NCBI RefSeq assembly: GCF_004136315.1
Contig: NZ_CP029562.1
Location: 3,433,501-3,497,500 of the forward strand
Length of the DNA stretch: 64,000 bases
Reading direction: 5' to 3'
Origin: Mesorhizobium sp. Pch-S
GTDB lineage: Bacteria > Pseudomonadota > Alphaproteobacteria > Rhizobiales > Rhizobiaceae
Below the pieces are notes generated by a model that was given only the letters and a program-made list of their open reading frames with translations, was not told the DNA's origin and did not search any database. Positions 17,954-27,044 of the stretch are shown piece after piece; position 1 is the first letter of the stretch, and each line of letters begins with the position of its first letter. Position numbers and translations under genes: made by a program.

Positions 17954-19795
17954 ATGTCTATCTCTACATTTATCGTGAACGGCTTGCGGACCCCGCTGGC
18001 CTCCGTGTCGCTGCTGGCACTCGCCGTCGGCATGCCGATGATCGCCGGACCAGCCTTTGCGCAGGACAGCGAACGCCCGACTGTGTCGAAAAAGAAGCCG
18101 GCCACGGCCGGATCGACCGTCGCCCTTGTGAACATTCTCGTCGAGCAGGGCGTCATCACCCAGGAGCAGGGGCAGAACCTGATCAAGCAGGCGGATGACG
18201 AAGCCTATGTCGCCCGTCAGGCGGCGCGGGATGCGAATGCGAAAGCGACGGAGGCGGCCGCGACGGCCGCTGCTGCAGCTGCTGCAGCCTCTCCTCCCGG
18301 CAGCAAGCGGGTCACCTATGTGCCGGATATCGTCAAGCGCGAGCTGCGGGAAGAGATCCGCCAGGAAGTGATGGCGAAGGCCAAGGACGAGGGTTGGGCA
18401 TCGCCGGGCAAGTATCCCGAATGGGCCTCGCGTATCCGCATCTACGGCGATATCCGGGGCAGATGGGAAGGGATGTGGTACCCAAGCGGCTACAGCTCCG
18501 GCGAAATGATCGACTTCAATGCGATCAATACCGGCAGCCCCTACGATGTTTCGGCCGCCAACCTGAAAGGATATCCGACCTACAATGGCTCGGAGAGCCG
18601 CAACCGCTACCGCATGCGGGCCAGGCTGGGTCTGGAAGCTGATCTCGCCGAGGGCTTCATCGGTGGCTTGCGGATCGCGACAGGTTCCGATTCCTCTCCG
18701 GTCTCGACGAACCAGACACTTGGCAGGAGTGGGGGCAACTTCTCGAAATATGCGCTCTGGCTCGATCGCGCCTTCATTAAGTTCGAACCGTTCAAGAACC
18801 CTCATATCGGACCCAATCCCGATTTCGCCCCGGATTCGGTGTCGCTGACCTTCGGTCGCTTTGACAATCCGTTCTGGTCACCGACCGATCTGGTGTGGGA
18901 CAGCGATCTCGGGTTCGACGGTCTTGCGATCAACGCCAAGCGCGAAGTGTCGCCCGGTTTCACGCCCTTCTTCGCGGCCGGCGCCATGCCGATCTTCAAC
19001 ACCGATCTCGATTTCTCGACGACGGAGAAGGAAAAGTTCAAGAGCACCGACAAATATCTCTTTGGCGGTCAGATCGGCTTCAACTGGCAGGCGACGCCGC
19101 AGGTCGGACTGACCCTGGGTGCGGGTATCTACGACTACACCAATGTGCAGGGAAAAAAGTCCAGTCCATGCGATGTCTCCATTTCGCAGAACTGCGACAC
19201 CGACAATCTGCGTCCGTCTTTCGCGCAGAAGGGAAACACATACGGGTATTTGCGCGACATTGTTCCGCCGCCCGGCTGGAACGGCTCTGATCCCTATGCC
19301 AACCCTCAGTATTTCGGACTTGCGAGCGATTTCAGGCCGGTCGTCATTTCCGGTCGGGTCGACCTCAATCATTTCGATCCGATCCATGTTGCGATCGACG
19401 GCGAGTTCGTCTGGAACAGCGCGTTCAACCGCGCCGAAATCGAGCAGAACTACGTCAACAATTACTCCGGTACTCCGGGCAAGTCCGGAAAGTTCGAAGG
19501 CGGCAATATCGGTTGGACGACCAAGGTCACCGTCGGGCACCAGAAGCTGGACGAGTACGGCAAATGGAGCGTCAATCTCGGTTACAAGTATCTTGAATCC
19601 GACGCCACGCTGGACGCTTTCGCCGACAGCGATTTCGGCCTCGGCGGTACCAACCTGAAAGGCTATTTCCTGGGCGGCTCGCTCGCCTTTTCGGATAGCG
19701 TTTCAGGGACCGCGAAATGGATGAGTGCAACCTCGATTGCCGGTGTTCCTTATGCCGTCGACCTGCTTCAGTTCGACGTCAACGCGAAGTTCTGA
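17954..19795 (+). CDS. putative outer-membrane porin (Porin_5 type)
   Basis: A 613-aa protein with a signal peptide (cleavage near AFA-QD, residue 36). An alpha-helical, Ala-rich coiled-coil segment (about 50-120) precedes a beta-barrel from about 155 to the C-terminus. Barrel features include RIRIYGDIRGRWEGMWY, alternating aromatic strands and a terminal DVNAKF ending in Phe, as required for BAM recognition. It resembles the putative-porin family often found with DUF3739 exoprotein loci. Two Cys in a loop (SPCDVSISQNCD) may form a disulfide. It follows tonB by 68 bp and is 2 bp from the next gene. Its partner or substrate is unknown. Confidence 0.82.
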   Translation: MSISTFIVNGLRTPLASVSLLALAVGMPMIAGPAFAQDSERPTVSKKKPATAGSTVALVNILVEQGVITQEQGQNLIKQADDEAYVARQAARDANAKATEAAATAAAAAAAASPPGSKRVTYVPDIVKRELREEIRQEVMAKAKDEGWASPGKYPEWASRIRIYGDIRGRWEGMWYPSGYSSGEMIDFNAINTGSPYDVSAANLKGYPTYNGSESRNRYRMRARLGLEADLAEGFIGGLRIATGSDSSPVSTNQTLGRSGGNFSKYALWLDRAFIKFEPFKNPHIGPNPDFAPDSVSLTFGRFDNPFWSPTDLVWDSDLGFDGLAINAKREVSPGFTPFFAAGAMPIFNTDLDFSTTEKEKFKSTDKYLFGGQIGFNWQATPQVGLTLGAGIYDYTNVQGKKSSPCDVSISQNCDTDNLRPSFAQKGNTYGYLRDIVPPPGWNGSDPYANPQYFGLASDFRPVVISGRVDLNHFDPIHVAIDGEFVWNSAFNRAEIEQNYVNNYSGTPGKSGKFEGGNIGWTTKVTVGHQKLDEYGKWSVNLGYKYLESDATLDAFADSDFGLGGTNLKGYFLGGSLAFSDSVSGTAKWMSATSIAGVPYAVDLLQFDVNAKF

Positions 19796-19797
19796 CG

Positions 19798-20436
19798 ATG
19801 TCCAGGCTCTTCGCTTCACTTCGAAACAGACTTGCCGCGGCGGGGATCGCGGCAGTCACAGCTGCCGTCGGGTTCTCGATGACGGCGTCCGACGTCGGTG
19901 CGCAAGATCAATCGGAAACCGACCGGCTGCGCGAAGCCTTGCGCAGCTCGACCGCCCAGGTCCGTGCGCTGGAAGATCAGCGCACGGCGATACAGGCACA
20001 GTTGAGCCAGGTCACAGGCGAACGCGATGGCCTCAAGGAAGAGGTCACCGAGGCCAAGGCTCAGGCCAAGAAGGCTGAAAAGGACTATCGGGTCGCGGTT
20101 CGTGAGTTCAACGATCGGCTCGAAGAGCGCAATGAAGCGCTCGGGAAGTGGAAGGATGCGTACGCGGAGGCGGCTGATGTCGCCCGAACCAAAGATGCCG
20201 AGCGCGCCAAGTTCGAGGCAGAAGCCGCAGGCTGGAAGGCACGCAACAATGCCTGCGTCGGCAAGAACCAGGAACTGGTGAAGGTCGGGCGTGACCTCCT
20301 CGGCCGCTACGAGGACGTTACGCTCGGCGACAAACTTGTGGCCCGCGAACCGCTGATCGGGATCGGACGCGTTCGCGTGCAAAACCTGCTTCAGGACTAT
20401 GGCGACAAGGTCCTCAACCAGAAGATTGATCAGTGA
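19798..20436 (+). CDS. periplasmic coiled-coil protein
   Basis: A 212-aa protein with a signal peptide (about 1-37, ending VGAQ) and a long heptad-rich coiled coil (about 38-150, DRLREALRSSTAQVRALEDQ and similar). The C-terminal region contains NNACVGKNQELVKVGRDLLGRYE and PLIGIGRVRVQNLLQDY. No enzymatic domain is visible. It is 2 bp after the porin and 8 bp before the PPIase, so it is probably an accessory periplasmic chaperone or scaffold of the secretion system. Confidence 0.75.
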   Translation: MSRLFASLRNRLAAAGIAAVTAAVGFSMTASDVGAQDQSETDRLREALRSSTAQVRALEDQRTAIQAQLSQVTGERDGLKEEVTEAKAQAKKAEKDYRVAVREFNDRLEERNEALGKWKDAYAEAADVARTKDAERAKFEAEAAGWKARNNACVGKNQELVKVGRDLLGRYEDVTLGDKLVAREPLIGIGRVRVQNLLQDYGDKVLNQKIDQ

Positions 20437-20443
20437 GGCATTC

Positions 20444-21472
20444 ATGAAGACCGAGGCCGTGACCCGTGGGCCAGTTGCCGACATGCAGAGACAACAAAAG
20501 CGGCGCTATCCGTGGCGCCTTGCGACACTTGCCGCAGGAGGTCTCCTGATCGGCTCGGTCGGACTGGCTCTTGCTCAGAACAATGCGACGACCTCGCGCC
20601 CGAAGTCCGTGGCACCGGCTGCGGCCAAAGCAGCGTCTGGTGATGACATCGTCGCCCGTGTCGGTGAACGCGACATCACCATCGAAGAGGTCCGCGCCTC
20701 TCTCGCCGGGCTGGGGCCGGAACGGCAGGCAGCGCTTACACGCGATCCGGCGGCGCTAAGCCAGACGATACGCCTGTTGCTGGCCAGCCAGCTTGTCCTA
20801 AAGGAAGCGAACGACAAGAAGTGGGCCGATCAGCCCGCAGTCGCCGCGCAACTTGCAAGTCTGCGCGATAGCGCGGTCGCTGAAAGCTACCTCCAGGCGG
20901 TGTCTGTCCCGCCGGAATCCTATCCCGCCGATGCGGACGTTCAGCAGGCCTATGAGGCCAACAAAACGGCATTCGTCGTGCCTCGCCAGTTTCGCCTGGC
21001 GCAGATATTCGTCGCGCTCGAGCCGGATGCCGACAAAGCGAAGACGGATCTGGCGAAGAAGAAGCTCGCAGACGTGCAGTCACGGCTGAAGCCGGCGCAG
21101 GCGGATTTCGCGGCGATCGCAAAGGAACTCTCCGACCAGCGCGACACGGCCGAGAGTGGTGGTGAGATCGGTTGGGTCGCGGAAACGCAAGTCCGTCCGG
21201 AAATCAAGGATCACGTGATGGGCCTTTCCAAGAACGGCCTGAGCGAGCCGATCAAACTCGACGACGGTTGGCACATCATCAAACTGATGGACACGAAAGC
21301 CTCGACGACACGCCTGCTCGACGAGGTAAAGCCACTTCTTGTCCAGCGTCTCCGCGAGCAAAGGCAAGAGGTACTGAAGAGGGAGTATCTGGCACGTCTT
21401 CTTGAGCAGAACCCGCCTGCGATCAACGAACTTGCGCTCAGCAAGGTCTTTTCGCCAGCACCGGCGAACTAG
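20444..21472 (+). CDS. parvulin-type peptidyl-prolyl cis-trans isomerase (SurA/PpiC-like)
   Basis: A 342-aa periplasmic PPIase. A membrane or signal segment (about 28-48, ending LALAQN) precedes a SurA-like helical N-domain (about 65-170, ARVGERDITIEEVRASLAGL). A rotamase domain (about 180-285) contains QFRLAQIFVAL, AIAKELSDQ, GGEIGWV and KLDDGWHIIKL. The ATG at 20444 follows a GAGG site; an in-frame start at 20399 would run into the previous gene. A PpiC-type isomerase is also, as I recall, part of the P. aeruginosa pdt locus. It probably keeps TpsA or the porin secretion-competent in the periplasm. Confidence 0.88.
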   Translation: MKTEAVTRGPVADMQRQQKRRYPWRLATLAAGGLLIGSVGLALAQNNATTSRPKSVAPAAAKAASGDDIVARVGERDITIEEVRASLAGLGPERQAALTRDPAALSQTIRLLLASQLVLKEANDKKWADQPAVAAQLASLRDSAVAESYLQAVSVPPESYPADADVQQAYEANKTAFVVPRQFRLAQIFVALEPDADKAKTDLAKKKLADVQSRLKPAQADFAAIAKELSDQRDTAESGGEIGWVAETQVRPEIKDHVMGLSKNGLSEPIKLDDGWHIIKLMDTKASTTRLLDEVKPLLVQRLREQRQEVLKREYLARLLEQNPPAINELALSKVFSPAPAN

Positions 21473-21476
21473 CATC

Positions 21477-22274
21477 ATGCGCGACGCACCCAAGCCTGTT
21501 TCCATGATTGAAGAGGTCCTCGCGGGCCTGCGTCGCAGTGGCTACGGTGTTCAGCGCATGCCCATCAATTCGCAGCACGGCGTCAGACCCAGCGGATGCA
21601 GCTTGGTGTTGCAGTTCGGCGACGAACCCGAAGAGGCGAAAGCGGCCCGTGTCCTGGGATTGACTTGCCAGATCGGCGTTCGCGGCGACATTCCAGGAGA
21701 AATCCGCAGCTGGGTGGTTAGCCGAAGACTGCGGCCGCGGTCCGGCGATCTGCGGATCAATCTGGAGATCACCATCATTATGGAAGGCGACATCACCGCC
21801 GCCTTCCTGCGTCACGAGGCGCGCGCCAGCCTCCACACACTCCTGATGTTGCTTGCCGATGCCGCGACGACAATATCCGAACTGCGGCCTCCGCCAGCAT
21901 CCAGCCGGGTGCCAGCCCCTGTCGTCGTCATTCGTCTGGCCGCGGTCGGCGAAGTCGCAGCCGGACGCAGCGGCCTGCTCCGGCGTGAGGATGGCGTCCA
22001 TCTCGCCACCAAGGAGGCGCGTCATGCACGGCTCGCTGTCTGCGACCGTCTGACTGAGGAAATTCTTCCCGACCTAGCCACTGCCTGTCTGCGTGCATTG
22101 GCGCGGTCTCGCGCGTCGAAGAACGAGGGGTACGACATGGTCAAGGCGGTGGAAGCGGGTTCATTGCTTCTTCCCGCCGATGCGTCCGCCAAAGCCAGGC
22201 GCAAACTCTTGCGCACCCCCCTATCCACATCAAGCCACAATGATCGAAACACCCGAGGTCGTCATGTCCACTAG
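21477..22274 (+). CDS. hypothetical protein, possibly YbjN/secretion-chaperone-like
   Basis: A 265-aa protein without a signal peptide. Residues about 60-130 follow the pattern seen in the YbjN-like gene downstream: an aromatic near GEIRSWVVSRRLR, then a beta hairpin (LRINLEITIIMEGDI) and an amphipathic helix (LRHEARASLHTLLMLLADA). The C-terminal half is Ala/Arg-rich and unassigned. It overlaps the next gene by 11 bp. A type-III-chaperone-like fold acting on TpsA in the cytoplasm is an inference. Confidence 0.6.
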   Translation: MRDAPKPVSMIEEVLAGLRRSGYGVQRMPINSQHGVRPSGCSLVLQFGDEPEEAKAARVLGLTCQIGVRGDIPGEIRSWVVSRRLRPRSGDLRINLEITIIMEGDITAAFLRHEARASLHTLLMLLADAATTISELRPPPASSRVPAPVVVIRLAAVGEVAAGRSGLLRREDGVHLATKEARHARLAVCDRLTEEILPDLATACLRALARSRASKNEGYDMVKAVEAGSLLLPADASAKARRKLLRTPLSTSSHNDRNTRGRHVH

Positions 22275-22905
22275 TGAAACCACCCATCACGCCGAACCCA
22301 AGCTCGCCGCGAGCGAAGACTTGCCCAACCGGGTTCTGTCCGCTGCCACCAAGACCCTATTCGGCGCTGCTTCCGCTTCGCAGGAAGACACCGACCTTGT
22401 CACCGGACTGACCCTCGATGCGCTGGGCGATCATCTCCAGGCATGCGGCCTCCGTGTCGAGACCGTGCGTGACGGTGAGGCTCGCTTCCTGCGGTCGGCA
22501 ACGAACGGACTTACCTTCGACATCCGTCCAGGCAATGCCTTCGCGGCCGCTTCCGATCGATTTGCAGATGTCACCTTCGTAGCGCTGTTTGCGGTAAGCG
22601 GCACGCTGCCGCTCGATCTCCTCAATCGTTGGAACCAGTCGCACCGGTTCGGGCGCCTCTTTCTCGACAGCTTCGCGCCAGATCGCAATTACCTGGTTTT
22701 CTGCATGGATGTATCGGTGGCCGGCGGGGTGATGTCGAACCATCTCCATCACCAGATCGTGCTGTGGGATGGTCTGATCCAGCAGCTCATCCCCTGGCTT
22801 CGTGAGGAGGTCAGCAAGATCGTCCCTACCGTCGATACCGCATCGAACATGGCGGATATCGGCAGGGTCGAGGCGCCTGACACGTCCGAGGTCGTGGTCA
22901 ACTGA
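22264..22905 (+). CDS. YbjN domain-containing protein
   Basis: A 213-aa protein. The YbjN-type domain (about 60-185) contains LTFDIRPG, the LLNRWNQSHRFGRLF segment, a strand reading YLVFCMDVSVAGGV and a helix with LHHQIVLWDGLIQQL. YbjN proteins share the fold of secretion chaperones. I chose the ATG at 22264 because GAGG lies 7 nt upstream; an ATG at 22240 is possible. It is translationally coupled to the preceding gene and may be a cytoplasmic chaperone for the giant exoproteins. Confidence 0.75.
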   Translation: MSTSETTHHAEPKLAASEDLPNRVLSAATKTLFGAASASQEDTDLVTGLTLDALGDHLQACGLRVETVRDGEARFLRSATNGLTFDIRPGNAFAAASDRFADVTFVALFAVSGTLPLDLLNRWNQSHRFGRLFLDSFAPDRNYLVFCMDVSVAGGVMSNHLHHQIVLWDGLIQQLIPWLREEVSKIVPTVDTASNMADIGRVEAPDTSEVVVN

Positions 22906-23008
22906 TACGGAAACGGTGCGGCCCCGCACGCTTGGGTAGCGCGGATACATTGAGCGCCGACCCTTCGGCGGTGGTGTGAAACGCTGTGCAACAGGAGGGA
23001 TGACGAAG

Positions 23009-23482
23009 ATGAAAGCCACTGCTGACAACCGGGCAGCGACCAGGCTGTCCCGCATCGGGTGGTGGGGCAGGGCAATTGCCGGCTCCCTGGGCCTCGTCGG
23101 CGGGGCAACTGCCGCTGAGGTGCCCGGCACTGGGTCGCCAACATACCGATCATCCGAAGCCGCGCCGATGGAGTGGCGGGTATTTGCCGCGAAGCTCCAG
23201 ACGCTCCTGCATGACTGCCTCGCGTCCGATGACGAGAAGACGCTGCAGTTCCGGCGTCACCTCGAAGAGAGTGCCAAGGCGGAAGCCCAGCCTAATTTTT
23301 TTACGGCCAGGGTCTGGGCTGCGCCGGACGGCGTCATAGAACGCCTCGAACTGGAGGGTGGTGACGAGGCTCTTGCCGCTGAATTGCAGGGGCTTTTTGC
23401 CGGTCAGAAGGTTGGTGCATCGGCTCCGGCCGACATGCTCCAGCCGCTTCGCATCAAGTTCTCGCTGGAGCACGCTCGCTGA
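23009..23482 (+). CDS. exported TonB_C-like protein
   Basis: A 157-aa protein with a likely signal peptide (about 15-39, ending TAAE). The C-terminal domain (about 60-157) is TonB_C-like: FFTARVWAAPDGVIERLEL and APADMLQPLRIKFSL. The second stretch matches APPPEMLQPVNLRFSL in the gene at 25433-25885, so the two are paralogues. It lacks a proline-rich spacer. The ATG at 23009 has AGGAGGG about 9 nt upstream; the ATG at 23000 would be too close. The role is unknown, perhaps periplasmic competition or docking with TonB partners. Confidence 0.7.
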   Translation: MKATADNRAATRLSRIGWWGRAIAGSLGLVGGATAAEVPGTGSPTYRSSEAAPMEWRVFAAKLQTLLHDCLASDDEKTLQFRRHLEESAKAEAQPNFFTARVWAAPDGVIERLELEGGDEALAAELQGLFAGQKVGASAPADMLQPLRIKFSLEHAR

Positions 23483-23613
23483 GGGCGGCGGTTGGAAAAT
23501 ACCGGTGCGGGCAGTCCTCACTGGACAGAATGGCCGTTCGCACCGTCGCCCGAAACAGGGCCGCGTCTTTGGCATCGAATACGGGTTGCATAACAGTCGG
23601 ATTTCTTTCGTCC

Positions 23614-23841
23614 ATGAAGAAACATGTCATAGACCGTGTTGCCCTCGACCTGGGTCTCGACGAAGCCGGGCTTTCGAAACGCCTTGATCTCTCGGTGAGA
23701 GCGCTGCGCGCTTGCAAGCGTCAGGGATGGACGCCACTCTACGTGAAGCTCTCGCTCGCCGCACTTCTTGCCGGCATCGATCCAGACAAGGCTTTGGCTG
23801 GTCAATCAAGGTTTGAACCGGCTGGGGAAGAGGGCTGCTGA
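23614..23841 (+). CDS. small protein with a possible helix-turn-helix
   Basis: A 75-aa basic protein. Residues about 5-35 (IDRVALDLGLDEAGLSKRLDLSVRALRAC) look like a helix-turn-helix of Cro/CI type, followed by a hydrophobic helix (LYVKLSLAALLAGI). Its TGA overlaps the ATG of the lytic transglycosylase, showing coupling. It could be a small regulator of the 3' part of the operon; the assignment is tentative. Confidence 0.55.
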   Translation: MKKHVIDRVALDLGLDEAGLSKRLDLSVRALRACKRQGWTPLYVKLSLAALLAGIDPDKALAGQSRFEPAGEEGC

Positions 23842-24560
23842 TGCGCAGCTTTCGCAGCATGCAGGGACGCAGGGCGATAGCCGCCGCCCTTATGACGTTG
23901 TTGTTTGACAGCACAGCTACCTTGGCTGATCCAGCTGACACCAAGCTCTCCGATCTCCCGAACAGCGATCGCGCGATTGCCGCGCCAGCTACAAGGCGCG
24001 CCGAAATCGCCGCGATCATAGATCGGGAAGCCAAGCGGGCCGGAATTCCCGCAGCGATTGCTGAAGCGGTTGTCCATACCGAAAGCGGCTATGTCGAGAG
24101 TGTGATCGGGGGAGATGGCGAGATCGGCCTCATGCAGGTTCTGCCGTCGACCGCACGGATGATGGGCTTCTCCGGGTCCCTGACGGAACTCGCGGTTCCC
24201 GAGACCAACATCCGCTATGGTGTCTCCTATCTCGCGCAAGCCTGGCGGCTCGCCGGCAGTGACATCTGCACCGCCGTCATGAAATATCGCGCCGGCCACG
24301 GAGAAAGCCGCTTCTCGCACTTGTCGGTCGACTATTGCGTGAAAGTTCGCACCAGGTTGAGCGCGCGCGGCTATGCCGTGACAGGCACGGTTCCCGTCGC
24401 AACTTTTGGGCGCCTAGCAGGCAAGGGCAAGGGGGGCGGCGGCGGTTGCGGTGGAAAATGTATCGGTGGCACGAGCGGGAGCGCCGATCTGGAAGCCTTC
24501 AACAGCAAGATCAACCAGATCATTGTCAAGATCACGGTGAAAGAGATACCGCGGCCGTGA
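23841..24560 (+). CDS. lytic transglycosylase (SLT domain)
   Basis: A 239-aa periplasmic protein with a signal peptide (about 10-29, ending LADP) and an SLT domain (about 53-180). The catalytic glutamate is Glu81 in VVHTESGY, followed by GEIGLMQVLPSTARMMGF and NIRYGVSYLAQAW. A Gly-rich, Cys-containing stretch (GGGGGCGGKCIGG) precedes a short C-terminal tail. The enzyme cleaves peptidoglycan glycan strands and could open the wall for assembly of the secretion complex. It is the second-last gene of the plus-strand run. Confidence 0.88.
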   Translation: MRSFRSMQGRRAIAAALMTLLFDSTATLADPADTKLSDLPNSDRAIAAPATRRAEIAAIIDREAKRAGIPAAIAEAVVHTESGYVESVIGGDGEIGLMQVLPSTARMMGFSGSLTELAVPETNIRYGVSYLAQAWRLAGSDICTAVMKYRAGHGESRFSHLSVDYCVKVRTRLSARGYAVTGTVPVATFGRLAGKGKGGGGGCGGKCIGGTSGSADLEAFNSKINQIIVKITVKEIPRP

Positions 24561-24817
24561 GCGATGCCGGGTTGGGTGAGTTGACGAACGGCGACCCTAT
24601 CACGCGAGTGAGAGCCATCGGCTCCAGCGTGGCGCCCCCGGTGGACCTCGTGAGGTCGACCGTCAGGTGCTCCAGGCACTTCCTTCATGCTCGCGAGGAG
24701 CTGGTCGCAAAAAACGAAACCTGTCATGAAACGATCAAATGCCGGCCCAAAAAATGCGATACGATGTACCTTCGGCAGACTTCCAATGATCGCGAACAAC
24801 GGCCGACGGGAGATATC

Positions 24818-25195
24818 ATGCGTAGCTTGATGCTTGCTTCCCTCGCGATGATTGTGTCGGTCGCACCGACTCTTGCGGATCCCCAGAACACGGAGCTGCC
24901 GCGGATCGTGATCGGTGGCGACGCGCCGGCCGAGACGTCGGTGGACCGATGTGTCGAGGTGGAGATCGGCGGGAACCGCGCCTACAACTGCATCAACGAT
25001 AAGCTCCGGCGGCAGGTCGATCGTATCAACCCAAGCGCCAATGTGCCGCCCATCGACGCGCGCTCCGCCGACATCAAGGTCGGCGTGGTCAGTATCCCGG
25101 GCGTTCAGCAGCAATACGGCAAGAACTTCGGGAACTCCGTCGTTCCCTACAGGCCGCCGCCGCCGGTTTTCACCTCACCATTCGGGGCTCAATGA
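24818..25195 (+). CDS. small exported hypothetical protein
   Basis: A 125-aa protein with a clear signal peptide (about 1-20, ending TLADPQ). The mature part has two cysteines (DRCVEVEIGG and YNCINDKL) and a Pro-rich tail (PYRPPPPVF). I recognise no family. The start ATG lies downstream of an acggGAGat site. It is separated by 257 bp from the lytic transglycosylase and may have its own promoter. Confidence 0.6.
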   Translation: MRSLMLASLAMIVSVAPTLADPQNTELPRIVIGGDAPAETSVDRCVEVEIGGNRAYNCINDKLRRQVDRINPSANVPPIDARSADIKVGVVSIPGVQQQYGKNFGNSVVPYRPPPPVFTSPFGAQ

Positions 25196-25210
25196 TCCGG
25201 GGCATTTTGT

Positions 25211-25300
25211 AGCCAAGTGGAATCGCCAGGCGCTGCAAAAATGTAGCGAAAATAAAAGCTTAGGGGCGCCGCGTTTCCGTGAAAAACGGAAACACTTTAG
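25211..25300 (-). repeat. ~90-bp dispersed repeat, copy 2 (inverted relative to copy 1)
   Basis: Reverse-complement copy of 9961-10052. Both share the GTTTCCGTTTTTCACGGAA palindrome and the GCGATTCC-CTTGGCT end. It lies between convergent genes at 25195 and 25433. Confidence 0.75.
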
Positions 25301-25432
25301 CCGGCGCATCCCTGTTACCTGTCTCGCCCCCGAACCGCTTCTGCATATCTGATCGAGCGCCAGGGAGTGCGGATCGTTGGCGTCGCGTGCTGGCAGCTGG
25401 AAGCGCGAGCGGCGATCGCTCGCACACCATTG

Positions 25433-25885
25433 TCACCTGGCCCTGAGCGAAAAGCGCAGGTTGACTGGCTGAAGCATCTCCGGGGGTGGGGCTTCGCCGA
25501 TGTTGCCGCGCGTCAGAATGGTCTGCAGGTCCCTGGTCGCTCCTTCGTCCTTGAACGCCGTGAATGCCACCCGCTCCACACTGCCGTCCGGATTGATCCA
25601 GGCCCGCACCGTCAGCGTGGAAGGCGGTCCGTCCGACATGCCGGCGTGGATCTTGAGATAGGTCCGAAACCGCGCGGCAATGCTGTCATCGCTTGCGACC
25701 CATTCCTCGAAACGAAACTTTACCAGCGAAGCGAATTGCATCCAGGAAGGTGGCGCCGCATTCGGCTTGCGGTAGTCGAGCTTCTGCGCCTGAGTGCCTG
25801 AAATCCCGATCGCGCCAAGTCCGCATGCAAGGAGGGCCAAGAGCAAGGCAGTGCGGCGAGACAACGTCAAGTGGCGGGATGGCAT
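25433..25885 (-). CDS. exported TonB_C-like protein, paralogue of the one at 23009
   Basis: A 150-aa protein. The N-terminus MPSRHLTLSRRTALLLALLA is a signal peptide with a twin-arginine-like start, ending near TQAQ. The TonB_C-like domain (about 50-150) contains LTVRAWINPDGSVERVAF and APPPEMLQPVNLRFSL. It has neither an STN domain nor a Pro-rich spacer. It lies 51 bp downstream of the protease gene on the same strand, so the two probably share a transcript. Confidence 0.7.
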   Translation of the reverse strand: MPSRHLTLSRRTALLLALLACGLGAIGISGTQAQKLDYRKPNAAPPSWMQFASLVKFRFEEWVASDDSIAARFRTYLKIHAGMSDGPPSTLTVRAWINPDGSVERVAFTAFKDEGATRDLQTILTRGNIGEAPPPEMLQPVNLRFSLRAR

Positions 25886-25936
25886 GTCGGAATGGCTTTC
25901 AGTTGGCCAATGGCGATGGACGCTCAGCCTGCAGCA

Positions 25937-26653
25937 CTATCTTTGCAGACAGGTGACACGTGCCGATATCGATGCGGCACGGTGGGCGCGTGAGCCGTTC
26001 GCTGCGATCTGTGGTCTGTCATCCTGGCGCACATGCACGCCCTGCCTGGCGAGGAACGATCTGGCCTCCGTCGCACCGACGGCCAGGACCCGGTTGATCA
26101 TGGTGCGGCGGCTGACCACGCCCTGCACGAGTCCGTTGCGATCGAGCACCGGTGCGCCACTGGCGCCGGACCGGACAGGCGAGTCGAGTACGAGGTGCCC
26201 CATTTCGCTGCCGCCGAATGAACTGATCACCCGGGCATTGGCGAGCACGCCGCCGCCTGACAGGAGGCCGGCCAATGCGTCATAGCCGGCCGCGAACATC
26301 ATGTCGTCGATGTCAGCCGTGCTGGCGCGTGGGAACACAGCCGCCAGCCCCTGTGTCCTGCGGGTCTTGATGAGGGCGATATCGTAGCGGTCGGACACTG
26401 CGACCACGCGTGCATCGACCTGCTTACTTTCCTTGGTGATGATCAGACGCGCGCAATTTTCCACTGCGTGGCGTGCCGTCAGCATGTGGCCCGTCTCGTC
26501 AACGTAGAAGGCCGTACCGGTCAATTGCCGGTTGATGGCGGGTGCCTGCTCCTGAGGCTTTGACGTCTGCGCCTCGACCGGCCCGATGACGAGCGCAAGA
26601 AAAGCGGCGAGCAGGACAGCTTTCAGGCGGTCACTGTGCGATCTCGAAATCAT
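25937..26653 (-). CDS. trypsin-like serine protease, periplasmic
   Basis: A 238-aa protein from the ATG at 26653; an upstream extension to 26722 is less likely because the signal peptide (about 8-28, ending VEAQ) fits this start. The catalytic triad is visible: His in LTARHAVENC, Asp in RYDIALIKT and Ser in RSGASGAPVLD. There is no PDZ domain, unlike DegP, and the C-terminal ~40 residues are Arg/Ala-rich. It could process or degrade exoprotein or control the FecR cascade, where regulated proteolysis is known to occur. It is divergent from cassette B. Confidence 0.82.
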   Translation of the reverse strand: MISRSHSDRLKAVLLAAFLALVIGPVEAQTSKPQEQAPAINRQLTGTAFYVDETGHMLTARHAVENCARLIITKESKQVDARVVAVSDRYDIALIKTRRTQGLAAVFPRASTADIDDMMFAAGYDALAGLLSGGGVLANARVISSFGGSEMGHLVLDSPVRSGASGAPVLDRNGLVQGVVSRRTMINRVLAVGATEARSFLARQGVHVRQDDRPQIAANGSRAHRAASISARVTCLQR

Positions 26654-27044
26654 CGAACCAGGAAAATTGGAAGGGGGACTGTTTATTCCGTTCGCTTTAT
26701 GGCCTCGCCGCCAAATGCGCAAGCACGTCGTCCTTCAGCCTTCAAGGAAATTCAGCCCGACCTGGAAAGTCCGATATTGCGAACGAGAACGCGGCTGTGT
26801 GGCCGTCGGCGGCGTGGAGTTTAGCATTCTCTCAAGCGGCTCTCTGTCGTGAAATGGTAATCTTGGGCGGCTAGCCTCTACGACGTTGTCTGTGTCACCG
26901 ACACGGGATTTTGGTAGGGCGCTCCGGCATCATCGAAGCTAGAACGGCCACCTGAACGGCGCGGGCGGGTGGTGAGATGTGTGCTAGCGGCGAGTTTGCA
27001 GTGAGCCGAACTGAAACTGTCGCGATTGGACATCTCTTCGAAGC
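26654..27044. other. divergent intergenic region between the protease and cassette B
   Basis: About 390 bp that should hold the promoters of the protease and of cassette B. A perfect GTGTC-ACC-GACAC palindrome at 26892-26904 is the only distinct element. If the cassette B gene starts internally, near 27198, the region is longer. Confidence 0.4.
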
